6,857 nucleotides of DNA from positions 1 through 6,857 of the forward strand of contig JAGDAE010000121.1 of the NCBI GenBank assembly GCA_017959645.1. Direction: 5' to 3'. This DNA is from Kiritimatiellia bacterium. Its GTDB lineage: Bacteria; Verrucomicrobiota; Kiritimatiellia; RFP12; UBA1067. Positions 5,423 to 6,857 of the stretch are shown piece after piece (position 1 is the first letter of the stretch; every line of letters begins with the position of its first letter). Both the position numbers and the translations under genes were made by a program. The notes under the pieces were generated by a model. That model did no database searches and was not told the DNA's origin. It worked only from the letters and a program-made list of their open reading frames with translations.

Positions 5423-6802
5423 CTATTCGGCAAATCCGCGCACGGGACGCACGGAATGCCCGTAGTAGCGGTCGTCGTTGCGCCGGTAGAAGTTGCTCGA
5501 ATCGAAGTAGAAGAGGTACCACGCGCGGCGGGAATCGTCCGAATCCGGCGTAGAAGACCAGCAGTAGCCGAAGGAGCCGGGGCCGTAGAGGCGCGAGTCG
5601 TAGCCGTAGCCGGCGGCCGGAAGGAAGATGCTCCTGTCCGCATACTCGCCCTTACCCGTCACCAGTCGCCCAGACACGCCGTTGGTGGTGATCCACGTGG
5701 TGGTACAATTGCTGATGAGAGCGTCAATCTCATCGCTCGTCGGCATGCGCCACGGGGCACCGAGATACGCCGTCGCCGCGTCGTGCGCCGCCACGAGATT
5801 GCCCGTCGAATCGATGTAACCCGCCGATTGAAGCTGCGAATTGCTTTTGCCGTACGTCAAGCCTGCCGTACCCGAAGAAAGGAACGAAATACTCGTTCCA
5901 TCCTTCACCGAGATCCATCCGCTTCCAGTGTTCGTGTATCCCACCGTGTCTCCCCACCAGAAGTAGTAACCGTAATCCTCCGGCTTCGTAGCGCCCACGT
6001 TGCACTCCGCCCAGTACGGGCCGTTCTCCCACAGCTGCACGCCGCCGGAGCCGCCGCTTGAGCCACCACCGCCAGTTCCTTCCGCAATCGTCACCACGAA
6101 CGAGGCGTTGGTGAGCAGCAGCGCGCCGCCGAAGGACGAGGCGAAGTCGATCACATGCGAATTCGCGCCCGTGACGATGTTCGACTGGACGAAGGTCGCG
6201 CTCGCGTCGTCCGTGTTGAGGATGATCTCCGCGACGGCGTTCGCGGGGAGCGTCCCGCCCACCGTGTATTCGATCGTCGCCTTGCCCGAGTAGGGATACG
6301 ACTGGTGGAACTTCGTAACGTTCACGGTGTTGGAGGTTTCCACCACGGTGTTGACGGGTTCCACCGCCGAGCCGGTCTCTGTCACGGTCACGCTTCTCGT
6401 CGTGTCGATCTGCGGATTGCCGTCGCCGGTGGCGTCGATGGCGAAGACCTTGACCCAGTAGGCTCCGGCGTTGGAGATGGGGATATCGGCCTCGAAGCCG
6501 TGTTCGCCCGTGATTCCCTTCGCCTGGTTCACGTCGGGCCGCGACACGTTGGCCGCGAGCATGCGGACGTCCCCGTACTGGATCGTGCAGCCCGAGTCGA
6601 CGTAGAGATAGACGAGGACGCCGATGGACTGCGACGAGGCGTCGGGGTCGAAGGCCCAGCCCTTGACGTAGATGGAACAAATGCCGCCCGTGCATTCGTC
6701 CAGGCTTTTTTGCGGGGCGCTGGCGGCGCGGGCGTCCGGGGTCCAGGCGAGCGCGAGGGCGAGGAGGGAGAGCAGATACATCCAGAATTTTGCAGTCTTC
6801 AT
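5423..6802 (-). CDS. Secreted modular protein with Ig-like domains and a C-terminal DUF1566 / Fibrobacter-major type domain
   Basis: This 459-residue protein is exported and probably cell-surface or extracellular; its binding partner is unknown. Domains in order: signal peptide (1-26, ending DARA); an Ig-like domain of the GWAFDPD type (48-54), with SRPDVN (87-92) and GITGEHGFEADI (96-107); a second beta-rich region (about 155-240); a Gly/Ser linker (242-254); and a C-terminal domain (255-456) with LWENGPYWAECNVGATKPEDY, WWGDT, WRMPTSDEIDAL, LPAAGYG, CWSSTP and VRPVRG. The last set is the pattern of DUF1566 and the Fibrobacter succinogenes major paralogous domain, which has a C-type-lectin-like fold. 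Residues 433-450 (FDSSNFYRRNDDRYYGHS) resemble the hypervariable end of such proteins in diversity-generating retroelements. The start is supported by AAAGGA at 6816-6811, eight bases upstream. The frame is open further upstream, but the signal peptide fits this ATG. Confidence 0.88.
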   Translation of the reverse strand: MKTAKFWMYLLSLLALALAWTPDARAASAPQKSLDECTGGICSIYVKGWAFDPDASSQSIGVLVYLYVDSGCTIQYGDVRMLAANVSRPDVNQAKGITGEHGFEADIPISNAGAYWVKVFAIDATGDGNPQIDTTRSVTVTETGSAVEPVNTVVETSNTVNVTKFHQSYPYSGKATIEYTVGGTLPANAVAEIILNTDDASATFVQSNIVTGANSHVIDFASSFGGALLLTNASFVVTIAEGTGGGGSSGGSGGVQLWENGPYWAECNVGATKPEDYGYYFWWGDTVGYTNTGSGWISVKDGTSISFLSSGTAGLTYGKSNSQLQSAGYIDSTGNLVAAHDAATAYLGAPWRMPTSDEIDALISNCTTTWITTNGVSGRLVTGKGEYADRSIFLPAAGYGYDSRLYGPGSFGYCWSSTPDSDDSRRAWYLFYFDSSNFYRRNDDRYYGHSVRPVRGFAE

Positions 6803-6810
6803 GTTCTTAA

Positions 6811-6816
6811 TCCTTT
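6811..6816 (-). promoter_or_regulatory. Ribosome binding site of the modular secreted protein
   Basis: AAAGGA lies eight bases before the ATG at 6802. Only 41 more bases of upstream sequence are present, with no convincing promoter, so the promoter is probably outside the window. Confidence 0.65.
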
Positions 6817-6857
6817 CAGAAAGCGGGAGGGCGACCTCATTTCGACGGTGACGCGGA

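Noticed and set aside
4908..5522. Longer form of the small secreted protein starting at 5522
   Set aside because: It would overlap the end of the upstream gene and bury the signal peptide, and the perfect AAGGAGG is placed for the ATG at 5402.

Overview
The window is GC-rich apart from one AT-richer patch at about 4230-4900, and every convincing gene lies on the minus strand. The Rnf operon, the secreted C-type-lectin-like protein (DUF1566 / Fibrobacter-major type) and the small secreted protein ending in an 'FYRL' motif suggest an anaerobic gut or sediment bacterium of the Kiritimatiellota/Verrucomicrobiota kind. That placement is inference from protein style, not proof; a Fibrobacter-like or Lentisphaerae-like relative is possible.

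Layout in transcription order, right to left. (1) 6802-5423 encodes a secreted modular protein: signal peptide, N-terminal Ig-like 'GWAFDPD' domain, second beta-rich domain, Gly/Ser linker and C-terminal DUF1566-like domain. (2) 5402-4908, 20 bases downstream with a strong ribosome binding site, encodes a 164-residue secreted protein of unknown function. (3) 4907-4229 has no intact gene. It holds a decayed KilA-N domain gene (frame 4819-4307) with an in-frame TAG and an apparent internal deletion. Its first codons overlap, in another frame, a short stretch resembling the start of a nucleotidyltransferase. A good extended -10 promoter still sits in front of it. (4) 4228 to the left edge is an Rnf operon in the order rnfA-rnfB-rnfC-rnfD-rnfG, with gaps of 13, 1, 16 and 1 bases; rnfG runs off the window and rnfE would be expected beyond it.

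The Rnf proteins form a membrane complex that couples electron transfer between ferredoxin and NAD+ to Na+ or H+ translocation. RnfB takes electrons from ferredoxin through Fe-S clusters, RnfA (with RnfE) carries the membrane Fe-S centre, RnfD and RnfG carry covalent FMN, and RnfC is the peripheral NADH site. The operon appears to start from a TATAAT box so close to the rnfA ATG that the message may be nearly leaderless. The points most worth a second look are the KilA-N relic and its hybrid 5' end, the DGR-target-like C terminus of the 6802-5423 protein, and the incomplete last ferredoxin module of RnfB. I saw no intact new defence or mobile system.
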